The notes under the pieces are model-generated. The model did not search any database. It saw only the letters and a list, made by a program, of their open reading frames with translations, and had not been told where the DNA came from. A program made the translations under genes and the position numbers. Below, one piece after another: positions 1-8,706 of a DNA stretch of 64,000 nucleotides. The stretch's first letter is position 1. Every line of letters begins with the position of its first letter. This stretch comes from Polyodon spathula (Eukaryota > Chordata > Actinopteri > Acipenseriformes > Polyodontidae): the NCBI RefSeq assembly GCF_017654505.1, contig NC_054558.1, positions 10,434,298 through 10,498,297 of the forward strand. The letters are read 5' to 3'.

Positions 1-1064
1 TCTATCAGTTTTTAAAAGGAGAAAATAACACTTGAAACTACTAAATATTGCAAGCCACAAGGAAGAAACACATTATTACAGACAAAAAGCAACCACCCAC
101 AGTCTCTGATACGTACTGTACCTGTGGGGCCATTGTTACAGTTCTGACGTAATTGCAGTACAGCAGAGAGTACGAAACAATCCATTCAGATGAGGGAGGA
201 GTTCACACAGAAGGGCTATAGACTACATGACAGAAAAGCTTATTGAAGAGCAAAACATACTGGTCGAAGTACTTTATTTAAAAGAAAAACTAAGACTGTT
301 GTGAAAAGTAGAATAAATCTATGTAAAATATATACCCCCCCCCCACCACCACCACACACACGCACGTTTTCAGTAACTGTTTCCATCATGCTTACACCTA
401 ATGCAGATTAAAGTCTCACTTTTAATAGGTTTTTCCAATTGATCTGGGTCTCAACCACTTCTGCTATGCAACACTAACCTTTGAAAGAACATCTCTACGG
501 CACGTATTTAAAACTAAACTCCCATTATCCAGCAAGCCTGGGAATCATAATGCATGTGTGGTTATAACTGGTGCTGCAGCATTCCCTCCATTTCACCTCC
601 ATGCTAAAAACCAAGGGAGTTTGGGTACAGACTATACAGAGCGATACACAGTCCACAAACACTAGATACATACCTCTGTAAGCAATTGACCGTACTTCCC
701 ATATGAGCAAGCCAGCCTAGAGTTCGAGAAAATCCAACAAGCGCACCACTTTATACACTGCATTTATGATAAAAAGCAATGCAGGCTTCTTATCTCCCAG
801 TGAAATTATCATAACTTGATGAATTCTTGCCCCAGCGCAGTGCTTCAGCATAAATGAGGCATCCTACACTATCCTCCTGGGCATTCGAGACTGTATATTG
901 AATTGAGACCTCAAGACTGCACATTGTTCTCAAAGTACTGCGCTTCACTGTCACAAGGGTCTTATTTTCATTCATAATTCTCATTGAAAACAGCCCCTAT
1001 ATTTCATATCTGCTGGAAGTCCTCAGCCACACACGGTACCAGGGTGCAGTGTCTTCCATGCATC
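1..1064. other. Non-coding stretch, no gene recognised
   Basis: AT-rich sequence with a short C-run followed by CA-rich sequence near 336-362. The open frames here are short and resemble no family I know. If the exon at 11767 is correctly read as the start of a leftward gene, this lies in its first intron. I see no splice-flanked exon. Confidence 0.5.
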
Positions 1065-1240
1065 GCAGGGATGGAAATAAGACTCCTATTGCATAGCAGT
1101 TTGATCCATTCCAGGTTTTACTACTGCATGAGTTTAATAATACACACGTGAGCTTGTTACCTATACACCGTGGCTAATCAATCTCATAATAAAAACTGGG
1201 TGAAGCTGCTATGCAACTGGAGTCTTATTTCCATCCCTGC
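1065..1240. mobile_element. MITE-like fold-back element with 35-bp terminal inverted repeats
   Basis: The arms at 1065-1099 and 1206-1240 are inverted copies of each other and match at 33 of 35 positions; both begin GCAGGGATGGAAATAAGACT when read inward. About 106 bp separate them and hold no ORF. This is the shape of a non-autonomous DNA transposon, or of a solitary fold-back. I do not recognise the superfamily and the target duplication is not clear. Confidence 0.6.
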
Positions 1241-1330
1241 ATCACAACAGCTTGAAAGTTTAAGTCATAAGAACATAAGAAAGTTTACAAACGAGAGGAG
1301 GCCATTCGGCCCATCTTGCTCGTTTGGTTG

Positions 1331-4009
1331 TTAGTAGCTTATTGATCCCAAAATCTCATCAAGCAGCTTCTTGAAGGATCCCAGGGTGTCAGCTTCAACA
1401 ACATTACTGGGGAGTTGATTCCAGACCCTCACAATTCTCTGTGTAAAAAAGTGTCTCCTATTTTCTGTTCTGAATGCCCCTTTTTCTAAACTCCATTTGT
1501 GACCCCTGGTCCTTGTTTCTTTTTTCAGGCTGAAAAAGTCCCTTGGGTCGACACTGTCAATACCTTTTAGAATTTTGAATGCTTGAATTAGGTCGCCACG
1601 TAGTCTTCTTTGTTCAAGACTGAACAGATTCAATTCTTTTAGCCTGTCTGCATATGACATGCCTTTTAAGCCCGGAATAATTCTGGTCGCTCTTCTTTGC
1701 ACTCTTTCTAGAGCAGCAATATCTTTTTTATAGCGAGGTGACCAGAACTGAACACAATATTCAAGATGAGGTCTTACTAGTGCATTGTACAGTTTTAACA
1801 TTACTTCCCTTGATTTAAATTCAACACTTTTCACAATGTATCCGAGTATCTTGTTAGCCTTTTTTATAGCTTCCCCACATTGCCTAGATGAAGACATTTC
1901 TGAGTCAACAAAAACTCCTAGGTCTTTTTCATAGATTCCTTCTCCAATTTCAATATCTCCCATATGATATTTATAATGTACATTTTTATTTCCTGCGTGC
2001 AGTACCTTACACTTTTCTCTATTAAATGTCATTTGCCATGTATCTGCCCAGTTCTGAATATTGTCTAGATCATTTTGAATGACCTTTGCTGCTGCAACAG
2101 TGTTTGCCACTCCTCCTACTTTTGTGTCGTCTGCAAATTTAACAAGTTTGCTTACTATACCAGAATCTAAATCATTAATGTAGATTAGGAATAGCAGAGG
2201 ACCTAATACTGATCCCTGTGGTACACCGCTGGTTACCACACTCCATTCTGAGGTTTTTCCTCTAATCAGTACTTTCTGTTTTCTACATGTTAACCACTCC
2301 CTAATCCATGTACATGTGTTTCCTTGAATCCCAACTGCGTTCAGTTTGAGAATTAATCTTTTGTGCGGGACTTTGTCAAAAGCTTTCTGGAAATCTAAAT
2401 AAACCATGTCATATGCTTTGCAATTATCCATTATCGATGTTGCATCCTCAAAAAAATCAAGCAAGTTAGTTAGGCACGATCTCCCTTTCCTAAAACCATG
2501 TTGACTGTCTCCCAGTACCCTGTTACCATATAGGTAATTTTCCATTTTGGATCTTATTATAGTTTCCATAAGTTTGCATATAATAGAAGTCAGGCTTACT
2601 GGTCTGTAGTTACCTGGTTCAGTTTTGTTTCCCTTTTTGTGGATCGGTATTACGTTTGCAATTTTCCAGTCTGTCGGTACCACCCCTGTGTCAAGAGACT
2701 GCTGCATGATCTTGGTTAGCGGTTTGTAAATTACTTCTTTCATTTCTTTGAGTACTACTGGGAGGATCTCATCCGGCCCAGGGGATTTGTTTATTTTAAG
2801 AGCTCCTAGTCCCTTTAACACTTCTGCCTCAGTTATGCTAAAGTTATTTAAAACTGGATAGGAACTGGATGACATGTGGGGCATGTTGTCAGTATCTTCC
2901 TTTGTAAAAACTTGTGAAAAGTAATCATTTAACATATTTGCTATTTTTTTTTCTTCCTCTACGATTTTGCCATTTGTATCTCTTAAACATTTAATCTCCT
3001 CTTTGAATGTTCTCTTGCTGTTGTAATATTGGAAAAACATTTTGGAATTGGTTTTAGCTCCCTTAGCAATGTTCATTTCTATTTCTCTCTTGGCCTTTCT
3101 AACTTCCTTTTTGACTTGCATTTGCAGTTCTGTGTACTCTTTCTGTGTACTTTCTTTTTGGTCCTTTTTTAATGCTCTGTAAAGTGCCTTTTTTCGCTGA
3201 ATATTTTTTTTAATTGATCTATTAAACCATTTTGGCAATTTAGTTTTACATTTAGATTTGTCTACTTTAGGGATATAATTGTTTTGCGCCTCTAGTACTA
3301 CATTTTTGAAGAACAACCATCCTTCTTCTGTGGGTGTTTTCTCTATTTTACTCCAATCTACTTCTGTTAGTCTCTGTTTCATGCCTTCATAGTTTGCTTT
3401 TCTAAAATTGTAAACCTTAGCTTTAGTCTTTACTTTTGGGGATTTAAAAAACACTTCAAATGAGACCATGTTGTGGTCTGAGTTTGCCAGTGGTTCTCTG
3501 ACCTCTGTTTTAGTTATTCTATCTTCGTTATTTGAAAAGACTAAATCAAGGCATGCCTCCCCTCTAGTGGGTGCCTTCACAAATTGTGTTAGGAAGCAGT
3601 CATTTGTCATTTCCACCATTTCTATTTCATCCTTCGCGCTACCCACCGGGTTTTCCCATTTTATTTGGGGGAAGTTGAAATCCCCCATTAGTATGGCTTC
3701 TCCTTTGCTACACACATTTCTAATGTCATTGTATAACAGATTATTGTGCTCACCGTCTGAATCTGGCGGTCTATAGCATGCTCCTATTATTATGCCTTTT
3801 GAATTTTTGTCTGTTATTCTGACCCATATTGATTCGGTTTTATTTTCTTTGTCCAGGTTTAACACCTGGGCTTCAAGACTGTTTCTTATGTATAGCGCTA
3901 CCCCTCCTCCTCTTCTGTCCTGCCTGTCTTTCCTATACAGTGTATACCCACAAATATTATATTCGTCCCCATCACTCTCAGATAACCACGTTTCTGTAAC
4001 ACCTATCAC
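1331..4009 (-). CDS. CR1 ORF2: endonuclease-reverse transcriptase (intact)
   Basis: This 892-codon frame encodes the replication enzyme that nicks target DNA and primes reverse transcription from the nick. An APE-type endonuclease comes first, with TETWLSE near the start, GDFNFP around residue 110 and SDHNMVSFEV around 180. The reverse transcriptase follows, with SPGPDEILP, GFRKGRSCL, DFQKAFDKVPH, GVPQGSVLGPLLF and the catalytic FADD near 625-628. The C-terminus carries the RVWNQLPSNVVEA block common in this group. The start at 4009 is only the first GTG: the same frame is open upstream to about 4222, overlapping the end of ORF1, and that stretch encodes the start of the endonuclease fold (NARSIRNKI). 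No ATG precedes the endonuclease, so how it is translated is unclear. No disabling change is visible. Confidence 0.92.
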   Translation of the reverse strand: MIGVTETWLSESDGDEYNICGYTLYRKDRQDRRGGGVALYIRNSLEAQVLNLDKENKTESIWVRITDKNSKGIIIGACYRPPDSDGEHNNLLYNDIRNVCSKGEAILMGDFNFPQIKWENPVGSAKDEIEMVEMTNDCFLTQFVKAPTRGEACLDLVFSNNEDRITKTEVREPLANSDHNMVSFEVFFKSPKVKTKAKVYNFRKANYEGMKQRLTEVDWSKIEKTPTEEGWLFFKNVVLEAQNNYIPKVDKSKCKTKLPKWFNRSIKKNIQRKKALYRALKKDQKESTQKEYTELQMQVKKEVRKAKREIEMNIAKGAKTNSKMFFQYYNSKRTFKEEIKCLRDTNGKIVEEEKKIANMLNDYFSQVFTKEDTDNMPHMSSSSYPVLNNFSITEAEVLKGLGALKINKSPGPDEILPVVLKEMKEVIYKPLTKIMQQSLDTGVVPTDWKIANVIPIHKKGNKTEPGNYRPVSLTSIICKLMETIIRSKMENYLYGNRVLGDSQHGFRKGRSCLTNLLDFFEDATSIMDNCKAYDMVYLDFQKAFDKVPHKRLILKLNAVGIQGNTCTWIREWLTCRKQKVLIRGKTSEWSVVTSGVPQGSVLGPLLFLIYINDLDSGIVSKLVKFADDTKVGGVANTVAAAKVIQNDLDNIQNWADTWQMTFNREKCKVLHAGNKNVHYKYHMGDIEIGEGIYEKDLGVFVDSEMSSSRQCGEAIKKANKILGYIVKSVEFKSREVMLKLYNALVRPHLEYCVQFWSPRYKKDIAALERVQRRATRIIPGLKGMSYADRLKELNLFSLEQRRLRGDLIQAFKILKGIDSVDPRDFFSLKKETRTRGHKWSLEKGAFRTENRRHFFTQRIVRVWNQLPSNVVEADTLGSFKKLLDEILGSISY

Positions 4010-4173
4010 ATCATAGTTACCTGTTAGTGCAGTAGCTTCAAGTTCTAGAATTTTGTTTCTGATACTTCTAGCATTTAGATAAACACATTTAATGGTTGTC
4101 TTACCTGAGTTGTTGTTCTTGTTTTGATGCGGTCTCCCTTCTGTTTTTTTGTTGATTTCTCCCCCCTTCCTTT

Positions 4174-5121
4174 CTAGTTTAAATGCTTCCGAACCTGCTC
4201 GAGGATCTTTTCTCCAAGTAGACTAGTTCCCTTGTTATTTAAATGCAGTCCATCCCGTCTATACAGATAGTCCTCGTTGTAGAAAGTGGTCCAATGATCA
4301 AGATAGGTGAAGCCTTCCCGTGTGCACCACGTCTTCAACCATTGGTTTTGATTTATTATTTCCAGCTGTCCATATGGTCCTTTGCAAGGTGCGGGTAGTA
4401 TACCAGAAAATACCACAGTTTTGGTTTTCTCTTTTAATTTCCTTCCTAGCTCTCTGAATTTGTTTTGCAGGGATTTTGGTCTGTCTCTTCCAATGTTGTT
4501 TGTACCGATGTGGACGACTACTACCGGGTCGTCTCCTGTTCGTTCTAGGAGCCTGTCCACGTTCTCAGTGATGTGCTTGACCGAGGCTCCCGGAAGGCAG
4601 CACACTGTTGTAGTAAGGGGGTCCAAACTGCGAACTGAACTTGCTGTGTTTCTCAATATGGAGTCCCCAACAATCATGACCTCCCTTCTTTTTGCTGTCT
4701 GGTCACCACTGTCAATGGGGTCCTGGATGTTGTTCCTTTCATTCTCTTGTTGTTGGTTCTGCTCATCAAAATTCTGAAGTGACTCAAATCTGTTGGTTGT
4801 TTTGATTTCTGGTGGTTGTGTTTGACGAAGTTTCTTTTTTTCCCTGCTTCTGCCTACCTGAACCCAGCTGTTCTGACCTTCTATCTCCCTGGTGGCTTTC
4901 AGTCTGTTAGGGGTGATGCAGACTTCCATGAATTGTGGGTGTGCCAGTTCCTCAAGATCTTGTTGCTGTCTCACTTCTTCCAGCTCCATTTCTAGCATAC
5001 TTACTAGTTTATGCAAATCCTGGATCGCGCGGCACTTTACGCACACTTGGTTTAGCTCCGCTGGGTTTTCTCGGATTTCCCACATCAAGCAGGTGTCACA
5101 GATTACTGGCTTGAAGACCAT
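4174..5121 (-). CDS. CR1 ORF1: zinc-motif plus SGNH-esterase protein (intact)
   Basis: A 315-residue protein expected to bind the element RNA and accompany it to chromatin. Residues 8-30 form a C-x2-C-x15-C-x2-C zinc-binding motif. Residues 33-60 are heptad-like and rich in Leu/Glu (likely coiled coil). A basic, Gln-rich linker follows. Residues 147-315 are an SGNH hydrolase/esterase domain: GDS at 152-154 (nucleophile S154), a Gly block near 178, GTNN at 206-209, and D290-x2-H293 in DGLHLNNKG. The full triad is present, so the esterase may be active. An esterase in ORF1 is known for CR1-clade LINEs. It starts at the ATG just after an A-run in the 5' UTR. It differs from copy B at residue 311 (Arg here, Gln there). 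Confidence 0.9.
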   Translation of the reverse strand: MVFKPVICDTCLMWEIRENPAELNQVCVKCRAIQDLHKLVSMLEMELEEVRQQQDLEELAHPQFMEVCITPNRLKATREIEGQNSWVQVGRSREKKKLRQTQPPEIKTTNRFESLQNFDEQNQQQENERNNIQDPIDSGDQTAKRREVMIVGDSILRNTASSVRSLDPLTTTVCCLPGASVKHITENVDRLLERTGDDPVVVVHIGTNNIGRDRPKSLQNKFRELGRKLKEKTKTVVFSGILPAPCKGPYGQLEIINQNQWLKTWCTREGFTYLDHWTTFYNEDYLYRRDGLHLNNKGTSLLGEKILEQVRKHLN

Positions 5122-5182
5122 GTTGAGGGTTTTTTTTTTTGAAGTTTAGTTTCTTCTGCAGCCGTCAACCTGCTTTCAAACT

Positions 5183-5797
5183 GCTTCGAAACTGCTCTGT
5201 ACTTTTCCACGCTGTACTTCTCCCACTCGCTGTCGCTTCCACTCGCTGTCGCTGGGAAGACTGCCTCGTTTAACTGCGTTGTTCTGCTGTGCTGTCGGCT
5301 CCTCCCCTCGCCCGTGTCTCAAAACGACGCTGAATTTGAATCAGCTGCTCCGAGTTTCAGCTTGTTTGTTATCAGAAAAACACACACAGCTGCTGCTGTG
5401 TTTCCCCAATGTCCTCTGTTTTCTGATTAAAGCAATTCAAGATGCAATTTCTCCTTTCTGCTTCTAAACTGCTCTGTACTTTTCCACGCCTGTACTTCTC
5501 CCACTCGCTGTCGCTTCCACTCGCTGTCGCTGGGAAGACTGCCTCGTTTAACTGCGTTGTTCTGCTGTGCTGTCGGCTCCTCCCCTCGCCCGTGTCTCAA
5601 AACGGCGCTGAATTTGAATCAGCTGCTCCGAGTTTCAGCTTGTTTGTTATCAGAAAAACACACGCGGCTGTGTTTCCCCAATGTCCTCTGTTTTCTGATT
5701 AAAGCAATTCAAGATGCAATTTCTCCTTTCTGCTTCGAAACTGCTCTGTACTTTTCCACGCTGTACTTCTCCCACTCGCTGTCGCTTCCACTCGGTT
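5183..5797 (-). repeat. Tandem 5' UTR monomers of CR1 copy A
   Basis: The 5' region consists of two units of about 278 bp plus a partial third. The shared block containing GGGAAGACTGCCTCG recurs at 5254 and 5532, and each unit includes a doubled ACTCGCTGTCGCTTCC motif. Tandem monomers upstream of ORF1 resemble the promoter monomers of some LINEs, for example mouse L1; promoter function here is inference. The ORFs in this region are by-products of the repeat. Confidence 0.75.
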
Positions 5798-6920
5798 CAG
5801 TACCAAGAGATGTTCTCTGAGAACCCAAGTCATGTTCTCTTTGTTACTCTTGAAATAAGTCGTTGTCATGCTAAACAGTCGGAGACTCCTGTTTTGTTTA
5901 GATGTTAAAAAAATAAATAAATAAATGATTGGAATGCAATATTAATGGAGCTGTTTTGTGACCCTTCGACACTAAAACTGCTTCATATTCCAAGCCACAA
6001 CTGTTAAAGAAATACATTATTAATAGGCAGCATTAAATTACTAAGCTGCATGTTGAGAAAATGCCAAACGGCTGAATATAGATCATGCAGTAAAGATAGC
6101 AAGTGTTAATGCCTTCTTTTAAAAACTATGTGTTGAGATAGTAGTCGGACACAGCAACTGAACCCTCACTTAGCAGCACAATCACTTGCACAAATAGTAT
6201 GAGCAAACAGAAACAGACGCAGGGAAAAAAACATTTCCAAATTATTGAAAAGATAATGGAAACAAGAGATGTGCAAATAACTGAACATCATGAGCAGAGA
6301 AAAGGATGGAGTGCAAAGTTCGTGTGGCTTGTGAAGCGGCTCTTCAGTTCCAGCTACCAAACACAGACATAAGCAGCAGGAGAGATGAGCCAGAAAAGTG
6401 CCATCTAGGGGCACCTACTGGATCCACAGTAACAGAGACATCGGCTGATGTAGCCCGTTTAAAAATATGCCATGGCTGCGAACTAGAGTTGAACTGAAGA
6501 GCATCTTCTGAATTCAAACCAAAGTACCATAGCATAGCATAGCATAAACAAACACACAAATAAAGTACCACAACAAACACACAAATAAATCGAAAAAAAG
6601 AAAAAAGGAAACATTTGAGTAGCTGAAATAAGACCCAATGCAAATATCATAAAAGCGTAAGTACACACACGTCTTACTTTAAGCTTGTTAATCTTGAATT
6701 AAGGCATGCCTGTGTGATAACTATTGTCCTCATTATGCACACAAAATTAACACCACACACATACGTTAAGCCAGCCAATACAGTTAATATAATTTCCTCG
6801 AGTCCAAGTCCAACATGTATCATGCATGCGGCTGGGCGTGTACCCTTAAGTAGTCTTGCAAACATCTAGCACAGTGCAGTAGCCTCGAGAAGTTTGCACT
6901 GCAGATCAGTGTTCCTTCCG
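5798..6920. other. Spacer between the two head-to-head CR1 elements
   Basis: About 1.1 kb of AT-rich unique-looking sequence with short A-rich and CATAG simple-repeat tracts near 6526-6600. No gene or known repeat is recognised. It has no inverted symmetry of its own, which argues against a simple inverted duplication of one locus. Confidence 0.5.
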
Positions 6921-7535
6921 ATTCTTCCCAGCGACAGCGAGTGGAAGCGACAGCGAGTGGGAGAAGTACAGCGTGGAAAAGTACAGAGCAGTTTCGAAGC
7001 AGAAAGGAGAAATTGCATCTTGAATTGCTTTAATCGGAAAACAGAGGACATTGGGGAAAACACAGCCGCGTGTGTTTTTCTGATAACAAACAAGCTGAAA
7101 CTCGGAGCAGCTGATTCAAATTCAGCGCCGTTCTGAGACACGGGCGAGGGGAGGAGCCGACAGCACAGCAGAACAACGCAGTTAAACGAGGCAGTCTTCC
7201 CAGCGACAGCGAGTGGAAGCGACAGCGAGTGGGAGAAGTACAGCGTGGAAAAGTACAGAGCAGTTTCGAAGCAGAAAGGAGAAATTGCATCTTGAATTGC
7301 TTTAATCGGAAAACAGAGGACATTGGGGAAACACAGCCGCGTGTGTTTTTCTGATAACAAACAAGCTGAAACTCGGAGCAGCTGATTCAAATTCAGCGGC
7401 GTTCTGAGACACGGGCGAGGGGAGGAGCCGACAGCACAGCAGAACAACGCAGTTAAACGAGGCAGTCTTCCCAGCGACAGCGAGTGGGAGAAGTACAGCG
7501 TGGAAAAGTACAGAGCAGTTTCGAAGCAGTTTGAA
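6921..7535 (+). repeat. Tandem 5' UTR monomers of CR1 copy B
   Basis: The block TCTTCCCAGCGACAGCGAG recurs at about 6923, 7195 and 7466, giving a period near 272 bp with two full units and a partial third. The 6-bp period difference from copy A comes mainly from small indels. The boundary with ORF1 is the sequence around a long A-run at 7571. Confidence 0.75.
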
Positions 7536-7594
7536 AGCAGGTTGACGGCTGCAGAAGAAACTAAACTTCAAAAAAAAAAAAAAAAACCCTCAAC

Positions 7595-8542
7595 ATGGTC
7601 TTCAAGCCAGTAATCTGTGACACCTGCTTGATGTGGGAAATCCGAGAAAACCCAGCGGAGCTAAACCAAGTGTGCGTAAAGTGCCGCGCGATCCAGGATT
7701 TGCATAAACTAGTAAGCATGCTAGAAATGGAGCTGGAAGAAGTGAGACAGCAACAGGATCTTGAGGAACTGGCACACCCACAATTCATGGAAGTCTGCAT
7801 CACCCCTAACAGACTGAAAGCCACCAGGGAGATAGAAGGTCAGAACAGCTGGGTTCAGGTAGGCAGAAGCAGGGAAAAAAAGAAACTTCGTCAAACACAA
7901 CCACCAGAAATCAAAACAACCAACAGATTTGAGTCACTTCAGAATTTTGATGAGCAGAACCAACAACAAGAGAATGAAAGGAACAACATCCAGGACCCCA
8001 TTGACAGTGGTGACCAGACAGCAAAAAGAAGGGAGGTCATGATTGTTGGGGACTCCATATTGAGAAACACAGCAAGTTCAGTTCGCAGTTTGGACCCCCT
8101 TACTACAACAGTGTGCTGCCTTCCGGGAGCCTCGGTCAAGCACATCACTGAGAACGTGGACAGGCTCCTAGAACGAACAGGAGACGACCCGGTAGTAGTC
8201 GTCCACATCGGTACAAACAACATTGGAAGAGACAGACCAAAATCCCTGCAAAACAAATTCAGAGAGCTAGGAAGGAAATTAAAAGAGAAAACCAAAACTG
8301 TGGTATTTTCTGGTATACTACCCGCACCTTGCAAAGGACCATATGGACAGCTGGAAATAATAAATCAAAACCAATGGTTGAAGACGTGGTGCACACGGGA
8401 AGGCTTCACCTATCTTGATCATTGGACCACTTTCTACAACGAGGACTATCTGTATAGACGGGATGGACTGCATTTAAATAACAAGGGAACTAGTCTACTT
8501 GGAGAAAAGATCCTCGAGCAGGTTCAGAAGCATTTAAACTAG
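7595..8542 (+). CDS. CR1 ORF1: zinc-motif plus SGNH-esterase protein (intact)
   Basis: 315 residues, identical to ORF1 of copy A except Gln for Arg at residue 311. The Cys motif (C8, C11, C27, C30), Leu/Glu-rich segment, and esterase residues S154, D290 and H293 are all present. It starts 24 nt after the A-run that ends the 5' UTR. The ORF2 frame (-1 relative to this one) opens at 8494, inside the last 49 nt of this gene. Confidence 0.9.
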   Translation: MVFKPVICDTCLMWEIRENPAELNQVCVKCRAIQDLHKLVSMLEMELEEVRQQQDLEELAHPQFMEVCITPNRLKATREIEGQNSWVQVGRSREKKKLRQTQPPEIKTTNRFESLQNFDEQNQQQENERNNIQDPIDSGDQTAKRREVMIVGDSILRNTASSVRSLDPLTTTVCCLPGASVKHITENVDRLLERTGDDPVVVVHIGTNNIGRDRPKSLQNKFRELGRKLKEKTKTVVFSGILPAPCKGPYGQLEIINQNQWLKTWCTREGFTYLDHWTTFYNEDYLYRRDGLHLNNKGTSLLGEKILEQVQKHLN

Positions 8543-8706
8543 AAAGGAAGGGGGGAGAAATCAACAAAAAAACAGAAGGGAGACCGCATCAAAACAAGAA
8601 CAACAACTCAGGTAAGACAACCATTAAATGTATTTATCTAAATGCTAGAAGTATCAGAAACAAAATTCTAGAACTTGAAGCTACTGCACTAACAGGTAAC
8701 TATGAT

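Larger units (their letters stand above)
1267..5797 (-). mobile_element. CR1-clade LINE, full-length copy A
   Basis: A complete non-LTR retrotransposon on the minus strand: tandem 5' monomers (5183-5797), ORF1 (4174-5121), ORF2 (1331-4009 plus an upstream open extension) and a short 3' UTR ending in the octamer TTCTTATG repeated (seen on the plus strand as CATAAGAA at 1267-1283). Short octamer repeats at the 3' end, no poly-A tail, and an esterase-bearing ORF1 are hallmarks of the CR1 clade. Both ORFs are open, so this copy may be competent. Conceptual proteins differ from copy B at only a handful of residues outside B's frameshift, pointing to very recent activity. Sequence outside the element does not match that around copy B. 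Confidence 0.9.
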
